33,453 nucleotides of DNA from Eubacterium ramulus ATCC 29099 (GTDB lineage Bacteria > Bacillota > Clostridia > Lachnospirales > Lachnospiraceae): contig NZ_KI271092.1 in NCBI RefSeq assembly GCF_000469345.1, positions 19,818-53,270 of the forward strand. The letters are read 5' to 3'. The notes under the pieces were generated by a model. That model did not search any database. It saw only the letters and a list, made by a program, of their open reading frames with translations, and was not told the origin of the DNA. Positions within the stretch are counted from its first letter, which is position 1, and each line of letters starts with the position of its first letter. Positions 7,846 through 15,179 of this stretch are shown here, piece by piece. The position numbers and the translations under genes are program-made.

Positions 7846-8121
7846 TTATGCGTTTACGATATCTTTTAATGCTTTACCAGCTTTGAATTTCGGAGATTTG
7901 GAAGCCGGGATCACGATATCCTTTCCTGTCTGTGGATTTCTTCCTGTTCTCTCAGCACGCTCAGCTACTTCAAAAGTACCAAATCCTACTAACTGGATCT
8001 TGTCACCGTTTTTTAAAGTATCTGCTACAACATCTGTGAATGCTGCTAAAGCTTTCTCTGCATCTTTTTTGGATAATTCAGCTTTCTCTGCGATTGCTGC
8101 AACTAATTCTGTTTTGTTCAT
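7846..8121 (-). CDS. hup: HU family DNA-binding protein
   Basis: 91-aa nucleoid protein that binds and bends DNA as a dimer. The whole family pattern is visible: [14 protein letters not shown], the helical dimer core, the [21 protein letters not shown] arm with the intercalating proline, and [18 protein letters not shown] at the C-terminus. The start has AGGAGGAAC upstream. A consensus sigma-A promoter sits about 60 nt upstream of the ATG and a strong terminator follows, so it can be a highly expressed single-gene unit, with some read-through into rqcP. IHF-like roles are not suggested. Certain assignment; the exact symbol (hup or hbs) is convention. Confidence 0.97.
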   Translation of the reverse strand: MNKTELVAAIAEKAELSKKDAEKALAAFTDVVADTLKNGDKIQLVGFGTFEVAERAERTGRNPQTGKDIVIPASKSPKFKAGKALKDIVNA

Positions 8122-8177
8122 TATAAGTTCCTCCTATAGAACGAAAAAATGTCCGTTTTTTATTTTATTATAGACTA

Positions 8178-8206
8178 TTTATACTTGTTTTCCCTGTATT
8201 TGTCAA
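8178..8206 (-). promoter_or_regulatory. Consensus sigma-A promoter of hup
   Basis: TTGACA (8206-8201), a 17-nt spacer and TATAAA (8183-8178) on the minus strand, followed by further A/T-rich sequence containing TATAAT. An 8-bp perfect inverted repeat, TGTTTTCC (8186-8193) and GGAAAACA (8207-8214), brackets the -35 and could be an operator. Confidence 0.85.
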
Positions 8207-8253
8207 GGAAAACAGGTCACACAGCCGATATTCGTTAGTGCTCATATGCACCA

Positions 8254-9990
8254 TCAGCCTAACATCGGCTCTACGATAGCCATAACTGCTGCGCCAAGCT
8301 CTGCTGCTTTTGCATCTGCTGCTTCCATGCTGTCTGCTTTGACACCATAGTAGAATTTCAGTTTTGGCTCTGTACCTGACGGGCGGAAACATACCCATGC
8401 CGCATCCGGAAGTTCATAATACAGTACGTTGGAATTCGGCAGACCCGTCGGTGTCACTGCACCTGTCTCCAGATCTGTGATCGTATCCTTCTTGTAGTCT
8501 CTTGCTTTCAGCACTTTGTGTTCACCGATCTGAGCCGGTGTATTATCGCGCAGAGTTGTCATGATCTCCTGGATTTTGGCAAGTCCTTCAATACCCTTTA
8601 AGGTAATGGCTTTTACATCATCTTTGTAATAGCCGTATTTCTCATAGAGATCCAGCATCGCATCCCACAGAGTCTTGCCCTGGGTCTTATAGTATGCTGC
8701 AGCCTCACATAATGCCATGGAAGCAACCACTGCATCTTTATCACGGCAATATGTACCAGGCAGACATCCGTAACTTTCTTCCATTCCGAAGAGATATGTG
8801 CCGTTTCCTTTTGTTTCAAACTCCAGCATTTTCTGACCGATAAACTTGAAGCCGGTCAGAACTTCATACAGTTTTACACCGTAGTCTGCCGCAATGGCAT
8901 CTGCAAGATTGGTGGAAACGATGGATTTTACAAAAGCACCGTCTGCCGGAAGTCCCTGTTTTTCTTTTCTCTGGCTGATCTCATATGCACCGATCAGGCA
9001 TCCGGACATATTTCCGGTCAGGGAATGATATTCGCCGGTTTTGCTGTCTTTTACATATACGCCGAGACGGTCAGCATCCGGATCTGTTGCCAGCACCAGA
9101 TCAGCATCCAATTCTTTTGCCATGCCAAGTCCCAGTGTGAAAGCTTCTGCCGCTTCCGGATTCGGATAACTTACGGTAGGGAAATTGCCATCCGGAAGTT
9201 CCTGCTCCGGAACCACATAGACGTGCTTGAAACCAAGCTCTTTTAATACACGGCGAACCGGGATATTTCCGGTACCGTGAAGTGGTGTATATACAATCTT
9301 CAGGTCATCTGCTACTGCATTGATGGCATCCTGATTCAATACCAGCTTCTTTAACTCAGCAATGTACGGATCATCAATGTTTGCACCGATCACTTCATAC
9401 AGACCTGCTGCCACTGCGTCCTCTTTGGACATCGTCTTTGTCGTTGCATAATCTGTCACAGCTTTTACTTCTGCCATGATGCCGCCGTCGTGTGGCGGTG
9501 TGATCTGTGCACCGTCCTCCCAGTATACTTTGTAACCATTGTATTCCGGCGGATTGTGGCTTGCAGTCACATTGATTCCGGCTGTACATCCCAGGTAACG
9601 GACTGCATAAGACAGCTCCGGAGTCGGACGAAGGCTCTCAAAAATGTATGCTTTGATACCGTTCGCTGCCAGACATAAAGCTGCTTCATTTGCAAATTCC
9701 GGGGACATTCTTCTGGAATCGTATGCAATGGCAACACCCTTTGCCTGTGCGCCTACTTTAATAATATAATTTGCCAGTCCCTGTGTCGCCTTACGAACTG
9801 TGTATACATTCATACGATTAGTTCCGGCACCGATGACACCTCTTAAACCGGCTGTACCAAATTCAAGATCCATATAAAAACGATCTTCAATCTCTTTCTC
9901 ATCATTTGCAATGCTTCGCAATTCTTCTTTTGTATCCTCATCAAAATACGGATTGCTCAGCCAGGATTCATATGCTTCTCTGTAACTCAT
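8254..9990 (-). CDS. pgcA: Alpha-phosphoglucomutase / phosphomannomutase
   Basis: Interconverts glucose-1-phosphate and glucose-6-phosphate, feeding UDP-glucose, wall polymer and glycogen pathways. The 578-aa protein has the four-domain phosphohexomutase layout: FGTAGLRG near residue 45, the phosphoserine loop TASHNPPEYNGYK, the metal loop DPDADR, the sugar-binding GMEESYG and the phosphate-binding RPSGTEPKLKFY near the C-terminus. The length fits the PgcA/YhxB type rather than the shorter GlmM. The start has GGAGG upstream. It is alone between cotS-like and hup, with its own promoter and a leader rich in inverted repeats. A long imperfect inverted repeat (about 8221-8270) spans its stop but lacks a T-run. 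Confidence 0.95.
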   Translation of the reverse strand: MSYREAYESWLSNPYFDEDTKEELRSIANDEKEIEDRFYMDLEFGTAGLRGVIGAGTNRMNVYTVRKATQGLANYIIKVGAQAKGVAIAYDSRRMSPEFANEAALCLAANGIKAYIFESLRPTPELSYAVRYLGCTAGINVTASHNPPEYNGYKVYWEDGAQITPPHDGGIMAEVKAVTDYATTKTMSKEDAVAAGLYEVIGANIDDPYIAELKKLVLNQDAINAVADDLKIVYTPLHGTGNIPVRRVLKELGFKHVYVVPEQELPDGNFPTVSYPNPEAAEAFTLGLGMAKELDADLVLATDPDADRLGVYVKDSKTGEYHSLTGNMSGCLIGAYEISQRKEKQGLPADGAFVKSIVSTNLADAIAADYGVKLYEVLTGFKFIGQKMLEFETKGNGTYLFGMEESYGCLPGTYCRDKDAVVASMALCEAAAYYKTQGKTLWDAMLDLYEKYGYYKDDVKAITLKGIEGLAKIQEIMTTLRDNTPAQIGEHKVLKARDYKKDTITDLETGAVTPTGLPNSNVLYYELPDAAWVCFRPSGTEPKLKFYYGVKADSMEAADAKAAELGAAVMAIVEPMLG

Positions 9991-10036
9991 GATCGAACCT
10001 CCTGCGTTTCATTCATTGATATTTTGTAATATCAGC

Positions 10037-10077
10037 ATTGATCATCCTATCATGAACAGCATCAGTTCATGATCAAT
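10037..10077. repeat. Nested inverted repeats in the pgcA leader
   Basis: ATCATGAAC (10049-10057) pairs perfectly with GTTCATGAT (10065-10073). An outer pair, ATTGATCAT (10037-10045) and ATGATCAAT (10069-10077), is also perfect and competes with the inner one for 10069-10073. The block starts about 5 nt after the predicted transcription start. It could be an operator or a small RNA switch; function is unknown. Confidence 0.7.
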
Positions 10078-10088
10078 ACCCGTCAATC

Positions 10089-10120
10089 ATTATATCACAC
10101 TAATTGCCAAATGGAAACTG
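10089..10120 (-). promoter_or_regulatory. Probable pgcA promoter, extended -10
   Basis: TGATATAAT on the minus strand gives a consensus -10 (10094-10089) with the TGn extension. The -35 at 17 nt, TTTCCA, is poor, as often seen with extended -10 sites. The start would be near 10082. Confidence 0.6.
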
Positions 10121-10207
10121 CTTTTCTCGGCGTTTTCCGCCACGTTTCGACCTGATTTATACACATTGAAGCAGTTACAGATGTACCTTATATCTCTCAT
10201 TTTCCGA

Positions 10208-11197
10208 TCAGCCACACCAAGCTCTGAGGGCATGGAGGAACTGGCTGCGCGCACGGTTCTGCCGGATCTCCCGGTACAGCTTTTCATAATTCTGCCCCGA
10301 ATCCCATACCTTTCTGCTACAATAATAGCGATTCGCGATCTTCCAGAATTTTTCCGGATATGCGAGCCGGTAATACAGCCCCCGCAGATCCTGTTCGCTC
10401 AGCGGATGTATCCGGCAGTATTCCCGGATCAGCTCCATGCCAAGCTGCCGGTTCCAGTCATTTTTCTCCAGAATCTTGCGCAAAAATTTACCCACGTCCG
10501 TAATCTGTGCTCCCACATGGGCATGTTCCATCTGGATCAGGGCCGGTCCGTCGGAAGTGAACAGGATATTGTGCTGATTCACATCTCCGTGGCAGACACC
10601 AGTGGTATAGCCGCCATCCTGTTCCGGATATCGCTGCAGAAATTCTACCACCTCCGCAGACTGCCGCGCAAATGCTTCATAGCATTCCAGATACAGACGC
10701 TCAAATTTACTCTTATTGTTCCGCTTCAGGATGTACTTGCGGATATGCTTCAATTCCCGGTTGTGCCGCACATATTCTTCCCCAAGCTTTGTCATTTCTT
10801 CCTCTGCGCTTTCCTCCTCCGTTTGTTCCACCCCACTTTCGGAACAGCACCGGTGAAAATCCGCCAGAAAGGAAACCGTTTCCAACAGTTCCGTCCGGTT
10901 TTTCACCTCACACTCCCGCCCCCGTACCCAGCGATGAAACGTGTACGGAATCCGATCCGGTCCTTCCGTAATCAGGCTGCCATCCTTGTTTTTCAACATA
11001 GAATCACACAGGATTCCCTGCTGCTCCAGACAGATTCCCAGCCAATATAAAAACTCCGCCTTCTGTGCGGAGCCAAAATATTCCTTTAATGCGAACAGAC
11101 CCTGTTTCGCTTCGCAGATCAGAAGCCCACGCCCTTTGTAAAATTTTTCAATCTCCGGTTCCTGTTGTTCCAGTACCTGTTCCACCTGATAATACAT
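10208..11197 (-). CDS. CotS-family spore coat protein, kinase-like fold
   Basis: 329-aa protein of the CotS/YutH group, an aminoglycoside phosphotransferase-like (protein-kinase) fold found in spore coats. The catalytic loop HGDVNQHN (203-210) is intact, with the family FHRWVRG (88-94) and LADFHRCC (111-118) segments. The next metal-binding motif, normally I-D-F/Y, reads IQMEHA (221-226), so the usual aspartate is a glutamine. This may be a non-catalytic member. It lies downstream of cca across a long hairpin that contains its own ribosome site, and a sigma-E-like promoter overlaps the end of cca. Downstream is pgcA with a separate promoter. Coat location is inferred from the family. Confidence 0.82.
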   Translation of the reverse strand: MYYQVEQVLEQQEPEIEKFYKGRGLLICEAKQGLFALKEYFGSAQKAEFLYWLGICLEQQGILCDSMLKNKDGSLITEGPDRIPYTFHRWVRGRECEVKNRTELLETVSFLADFHRCCSESGVEQTEEESAEEEMTKLGEEYVRHNRELKHIRKYILKRNNKSKFERLYLECYEAFARQSAEVVEFLQRYPEQDGGYTTGVCHGDVNQHNILFTSDGPALIQMEHAHVGAQITDVGKFLRKILEKNDWNRQLGMELIREYCRIHPLSEQDLRGLYYRLAYPEKFWKIANRYYCSRKVWDSGQNYEKLYREIRQNRARSQFLHALRAWCG

Positions 11198-11200
11198 AAA

Positions 11201-11269
11201 AACACCCCTTTATACGATAAATGTCTGCTAAACAACCGTTAGCCCTTGTTTATCATATGAAGAGGTGTT
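11201..11269 (-). terminator. Long cca terminator hairpin that hides the cotS-like ribosome site
   Basis: Minus-strand arms at 11269-11249 and 11221-11201 pair over 21 positions with only a few mismatches or wobbles (outer AACACC with GGTGTT, inner GATAAA with TTTATC). The second arm runs into TTTTT. That arm contains AAAGGGGTG, the only plausible Shine-Dalgarno for the cotS-like ATG at 11197. Confidence 0.78.
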
Positions 11270-11280
11270 GTTATTTATGC
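11251..11280 (-). promoter_or_regulatory. Candidate sigma-E promoter of the cotS-like gene
   Basis: GCATAAAT (11280-11273, overlapping the cca stop codon) and CATATGAT (11259-11252) are 13 nt apart. They resemble the sigma-E pattern; the following A also fits the sigma-K -10 CATAnnnTA. The -10 lies inside the 5' arm of the hairpin, so RNA from here (start near 11244) lacks that arm. Confidence 0.6.
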
Positions 11281-12600
11281 TTTGAAGTACCAGGCAAGCA
11301 ATACTTCCTTCTCATTCAATTCCGGTTCTTCCAGAACTTTCTCCAGCATCTGATGCAGAATTTCTCCGATCTCTTTTCCGGGCTGAATACCTCGGGCAAT
11401 CAGATCCGAGCCGTTCACTGCCAGTTCCTTTAAGGACAGACACTGCTCTTTTTCCATAATCTGCTGATACATATGCTCATACCGGTCGACATACAACAGT
11501 TTTTCCTGCTGCAGAAAACTGCTCTGTGCCAGAATATCCGCCCGTTTTACCTCAAACAATTCCGGATACTGTTCTGTACCGTTCCGGTAGATTGCCCGGC
11601 GGACACTTCTGCCTTGCAGCGGTGGCCGGTCATCGTGTGCCCGCACCAGCGCCATTACCCGGTGGATCGTATCATTGTCGAACTTCAGTCTGCGAAGGAT
11701 CTTGCGGCTCATCTCTGCTCCCACCTGTGGGTGTCCGTGAAAATGATGGATCCCGTTCTCATCCTCGGTGCGGCAGACCGGTTTCGCCACATCGTGAAGC
11801 AACATAGTCAGACGCAGCACTTTATCTGCCCGGATATACTGCATGGAACGGATCGTGTGCTCGCCCACAGTATAGATATGATGCGGGTTATGCTGTTCCG
11901 TCTCCATCATGGTGCAAAACTCCGGCAGAATCATTGCCGCGATTCCGGTGTCATAGACGTTCTGCATTTCCTCCGGATGATCCGATGTCACCAGTTTTAC
12001 CAGTTCCACCTGGATCCGCTCCGCACTGATCTTTTCCAGATTTCCGCACATGTCACGGATGGCCTGTTCTGTCCGCTCCTCAATGGCAAAACCAAGCTGT
12101 GCTGCAAAACGGACTGCACGGAGCATACGCAGTGCATCCTCCGAAAAACGTTCTGTCGGTTCTCCCACGCATCGGATCCGCTTTGCGTTCAGATCTGCAA
12201 TACCATCAAAGGCATCCACCAGACCGGTCTCATCGTTGTATGCCATTGCATTGATGGTAAAATCCCGGCGTTTCAAATCTTCCAGCAGATTGGAAGTAAA
12301 AATCACGTCTTTCGGATGGCGTGCATCCTCATATTCGCCGTCAATACGGTAAGTAGTGACCTCAAATCCTTCCTTATCCATCAAAACTGTCACGGTACCA
12401 TGCTGGATCCCGGTGTCCACGGTTCGTGGAAAAATCGCCTTCACCTGATGCGGTTTGGCAGATGTCGTAATATCCCAGTCTCCGGGGGTACGTCCAAGGA
12501 TACTGTCTCGGATACAGCCGCCCACAGCATAAGCATCATAACCATGTGCTTTCAGCTCAGCAATGACGGTCTTTACTTTTTCCGGTAACTCGATCTTCAT
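11275..12600 (-). CDS. cca: CCA-adding tRNA nucleotidyltransferase
   Basis: Adds or repairs the 3' CCA end of tRNAs using CTP and ATP. The class II nucleotidyltransferase head is clear: GGCIRD (27-32), the metal motif DWD (41-43), RRDFTINAMAY, and the ERFSEDALRMLRAVRFAAQLGF neck. A C-terminal HD-type segment (LLHDVAKP, HHFHGHPQVGA) is present, as in many Clostridia. Length is 441 aa. The frame opens with GTG at 12606, but that GTG is part of the ribosome site AAAGGAGGGTG; ATG 12600 is the start. It lies 41 bp after proS, so it is probably in the T-box-controlled transcript. It ends at the hairpin before the cotS-like gene. Confidence 0.95.
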   Translation of the reverse strand: MKIELPEKVKTVIAELKAHGYDAYAVGGCIRDSILGRTPGDWDITTSAKPHQVKAIFPRTVDTGIQHGTVTVLMDKEGFEVTTYRIDGEYEDARHPKDVIFTSNLLEDLKRRDFTINAMAYNDETGLVDAFDGIADLNAKRIRCVGEPTERFSEDALRMLRAVRFAAQLGFAIEERTEQAIRDMCGNLEKISAERIQVELVKLVTSDHPEEMQNVYDTGIAAMILPEFCTMMETEQHNPHHIYTVGEHTIRSMQYIRADKVLRLTMLLHDVAKPVCRTEDENGIHHFHGHPQVGAEMSRKILRRLKFDNDTIHRVMALVRAHDDRPPLQGRSVRRAIYRNGTEQYPELFEVKRADILAQSSFLQQEKLLYVDRYEHMYQQIMEKEQCLSLKELAVNGSDLIARGIQPGKEIGEILHQMLEKVLEEPELNEKEVLLAWYFKA

Positions 12601-12641
12601 AGGCACCCTCCTTTAAGCAGACATACTAAAAATGACTGTTT

Positions 12642-14081
12642 TTAATATGCTTTGCCCCAGTATACCAGTTTTTTCGCCGGTTTTCCACAACATACGCATA
12701 CATCAGAAATATGTTCCTGATCGTTGAACGGCATACATCTGGACGTAGCAGCGGTCTCTTCTTTGATCTTGTCCTCGCAGGCACGGTCACCACACCACAT
12801 ACCACGGATGAATCCCGGTTTGTTCTCAACAGCATCACAGAATTCCTCATAATTGTGTGCATCTGTGATATGAGCATCACGATGTGCTTTTGCACGTTCA
12901 AACATATCTTTCTGAATCGTCTCTAATAACTCCGGAACTTTCGTTTCTACTTCATCCAGAGATACGACTACTTTTTCGCGAGTATCACGACGGACCAGTA
13001 CACACTGATTGTTCTCGATATCTTTCGGTCCTAATTCCACACGAAGCGGGATACCACGCATCTCCTGCTCGGAGAATTTCCATCCCGGACTCTTATCGGA
13101 ATCATCTAATTTCGCACGGCATACTTTTCCCAAACGTGCCTGTACTTCCTGTGCTGTATCCAGAACGCCTTCTTTTCTCTGCTGGATCGGAATAACCATT
13201 ACCTGGGTCGGTGCAATGTGCGGCGGCAGAACCAGACCGGAATCATCACCGTGAACCATGATGATCGCACCGATCAGACGGGTCGTCATACCCCAGGATG
13301 TCTGATGTACATACTGTAACTTATTCTCTTTATCTGTATACTGGATACCAAATGCTCTTGCAAATCCATCCCCAAAGTTGTGGCTGGTTCCTGACTGCAG
13401 TGCTTTTCCGTCATGCATCAGTGCCTCGATGGTGTAAGTAGCCTCAGCACCTGCAAATTTTTCTTTCTCGGTCTTCTGTCCGCGGATTACCGGCATAGCC
13501 AGCACTTCTTCACAGAAGTCTGCATACAGGTTCAGCATCTGTACGGTACGTGCCTCAGCTTCCTCGGCTGTTGCATGCGCTGTATGTCCTTCCTGCCATA
13601 AGAACTCTCTGGAACGAAGGAACGGACGGGTCTCTTTCTCCCATCTTACTACAGAACACCACTGGTTATATACCTTTGGCAGATCGCGGTAAGACTGGAT
13701 ATCATTTTTATAGAAATCACAGAATAATGTCTCAGATGTCGGACGCACACAAAGACGTTCCTGCAGTGGGTTTAATCCACCATGTGTTACCCATGCCACT
13801 TCCGGTGCAAATCCTTCTACATGATCTTTCTCTACGTTCAGAAGGCTCTCCGGAATAAACATCGGCATATATACATTCTCTACGCCGGTCTCTTTGAAAC
13901 GGCGGTCAAGCTCTTTCTGGATGTTCTCCCAGATCGCATATCCTGCCGGTTTGATGACCATGCATCCTCTAACACTGGAATAATCGGTTAATCCAGCTTT
14001 TTTTACTACATCTGTGTACCACTGTGCAAAATCCACATCCATGGATGTAATGGCTTCTACTAATTTTTTGTCCTTTGCCAT
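12642..14081 (-). CDS. proS: Prolyl-tRNA synthetase, archaeal/eukaryote-like type
   Basis: Charges tRNA(Pro) with proline. The 479-aa protein is the short class II ProS without the YbaK-like editing insertion: motif 2 region [16 protein letters not shown], motif 3 region [12 protein letters not shown], an anticodon-binding domain with [19 protein letters not shown], and a C-terminal zinc-like domain with MWCGDRAC and CVCCGKPA ending in the typical YWGKAY. The frame runs open to 14219 only because the T-box leader has no stop; ATG 14081 with AAAAGGAGAT upstream is the start. A T-box leader precedes it and cca follows. Confidence 0.96.
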   Translation of the reverse strand: MAKDKKLVEAITSMDVDFAQWYTDVVKKAGLTDYSSVRGCMVIKPAGYAIWENIQKELDRRFKETGVENVYMPMFIPESLLNVEKDHVEGFAPEVAWVTHGGLNPLQERLCVRPTSETLFCDFYKNDIQSYRDLPKVYNQWCSVVRWEKETRPFLRSREFLWQEGHTAHATAEEAEARTVQMLNLYADFCEEVLAMPVIRGQKTEKEKFAGAEATYTIEALMHDGKALQSGTSHNFGDGFARAFGIQYTDKENKLQYVHQTSWGMTTRLIGAIIMVHGDDSGLVLPPHIAPTQVMVIPIQQRKEGVLDTAQEVQARLGKVCRAKLDDSDKSPGWKFSEQEMRGIPLRVELGPKDIENNQCVLVRRDTREKVVVSLDEVETKVPELLETIQKDMFERAKAHRDAHITDAHNYEEFCDAVENKPGFIRGMWCGDRACEDKIKEETAATSRCMPFNDQEHISDVCVCCGKPAKKLVYWGKAY

Positions 14082-14124
14082 AACGATATCTCCTTTTCTC
14101 AAAATAATTATTTCCTGTAAGGTC

Positions 14125-14415
14125 AAAAAACGCCGGAATCCCAGTCCACATAGGGACCGGAACTCCGGCGGTACCACCCTGCTTATATACGTGACTTTCT
14201 CACACGCATATCCACTCAAAAACCGTTAACGCCGGTACTACGTCGTACTCCTCGCACGAAGCTCAGGGCCCGGTTCCAGATGTTCCAAACAAGGATGTCT
14301 CAGCTTTAGTGCCACTGCACTAACATCCTCTCTCTGTAGAATCTTCCACCTGTACTATCTCCCGTCTCAGCCAATATCTCTCAATAAATTATAGAACGGA
14401 TCAGTCGTTATTTTA
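14125..14415 (-). promoter_or_regulatory. T-box riboswitch leader of proS, with promoter
   Basis: The minus strand holds the T-box signature AGGGTGGTACCGCCGG (14180-14165), merging into a 17-pair terminator hairpin (14170-14131, G-U pairs included) with a TTTTTT tail at 14130-14125. Upstream are AGAGAG followed by a GGATGT/ACATCC stem, and the GGAACCGGGCCCTGAGC element common in T-box leaders. The -10 TAAAAT (14415-14410) follows TTGACA (14438-14433) by 17 nt; that -35 overlaps the pflA stop. Uncharged tRNA(Pro) is the expected ligand, from the gene controlled. I cannot assign the specifier triplet; stem I looks short. The leader fills most of the gap 14082-14434. Confidence 0.92.
14131..14170 (-). 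terminator. Regulated terminator of the proS T-box
   Basis: Stem of CGCCGGAGTTCCGGTCC with its near-complement, six-base loop (14148-14153), then TTTTTT. The first strand overlaps the T-box, so it is mutually exclusive with the antiterminator. Confidence 0.92.
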
Positions 14416-14434
14416 AGTGAATTCAGCGGGAATG

Positions 14435-15169
14435 TCAAGGGGCTTGAAGAATCCTCTCTGCATTTTCCACCCGTTCTTTTTCCGGTGGTCTGATGCCCTC
14501 CAGCGGATATGGAACTCCAAGTTTTTCCCATTTGAATACGCCTAACGTATGATACGGAAGAACTTCGACCCGCTCCACATTGTTCAGCGTATGGATAAAA
14601 TCTGCCAGACGGTGCAAATACTCATCCTTATCGTTCCGCTCCGGTACAAGGACATGACGGATCCACACCGGTTTTCCCATATCCGACAATTCCCGCGCCA
14701 TAGCAAGGATATTGTCGTTTGGCTGACCGGTCAGTTCCAGATGACCTTCCGGATCAATATGCTTGATATCCAGTAAAATCAAATCTGTATACTGCATCAG
14801 TGCTTTCCATTTGGAATAAAAAGGCTCTTTTTCAGTAAATGGATTTCCGCTGGTATCCAAGGTGGTGTGAATTCCCCTTTCCTTCGCCTTGCGGAACAGT
14901 TCTGTCACAAAATCAATCTGAAGCAGCGGTTCTCCCCCACTTACAGTAATACCGCCCTTCTGTTTCCAGTAAGTGCGGTATCGACAGGCTTTTTCCAAAA
15001 GCTGATCTGCTGTGTATGGCTGCCCGCCCGCCATATCCCAGGTATCCGGGTTATGGCAGAACTGGCAGCGCATGGCACAACCGGAAAGGAAAATCACATA
15101 ACGTACTCCCGGCCCGTCCACGGAACCGAAACTTTCCAGGGAATGCACGTAACCTGTGATGTTTTCCAT
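14435..15169 (-). CDS. pflA: Pyruvate formate-lyase activating enzyme
   Basis: Radical SAM enzyme that installs the glycyl radical on PflB. The 4Fe-4S motif CAMRCQFC gives C31, C35 and C38 (CxxxCxxC), preceded by the family VDGPGVRYVIFLSGC. SAM-site residues GGITVSGGEPLLQ and LLDIKHID are present. The 244-aa length is usual. The start has AGGAGGAAA upstream, 10 bp after the pflB stop, so the two are one operon. Its stop codon lies in the -35 of the proS promoter. Certain assignment. Confidence 0.97.
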   Translation of the reverse strand: MENITGYVHSLESFGSVDGPGVRYVIFLSGCAMRCQFCHNPDTWDMAGGQPYTADQLLEKACRYRTYWKQKGGITVSGGEPLLQIDFVTELFRKAKERGIHTTLDTSGNPFTEKEPFYSKWKALMQYTDLILLDIKHIDPEGHLELTGQPNDNILAMARELSDMGKPVWIRHVLVPERNDKDEYLHRLADFIHTLNNVERVEVLPYHTLGVFKWEKLGVPYPLEGIRPPEKERVENAERILQAP

Positions 15170-15179
15170 ATTTTCCTCC

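Noticed and set aside
10166-11050. Plus-strand frame of 294 codons opposite the cotS-like gene
   Set aside because: Shadow of a well-supported minus-strand gene; no start signal or family pattern.
11473-12588. Plus-strand frame of 371 codons opposite cca
   Set aside because: Antisense to cca, which has all expected motifs; the frame has no recognisable protein features.
14082-14219. N-terminal extension of ProS by 46 residues
   Set aside because: These codons fall in the T-box and terminator; ATG 14081 has a good ribosome site and gives the usual ProS N-terminus.
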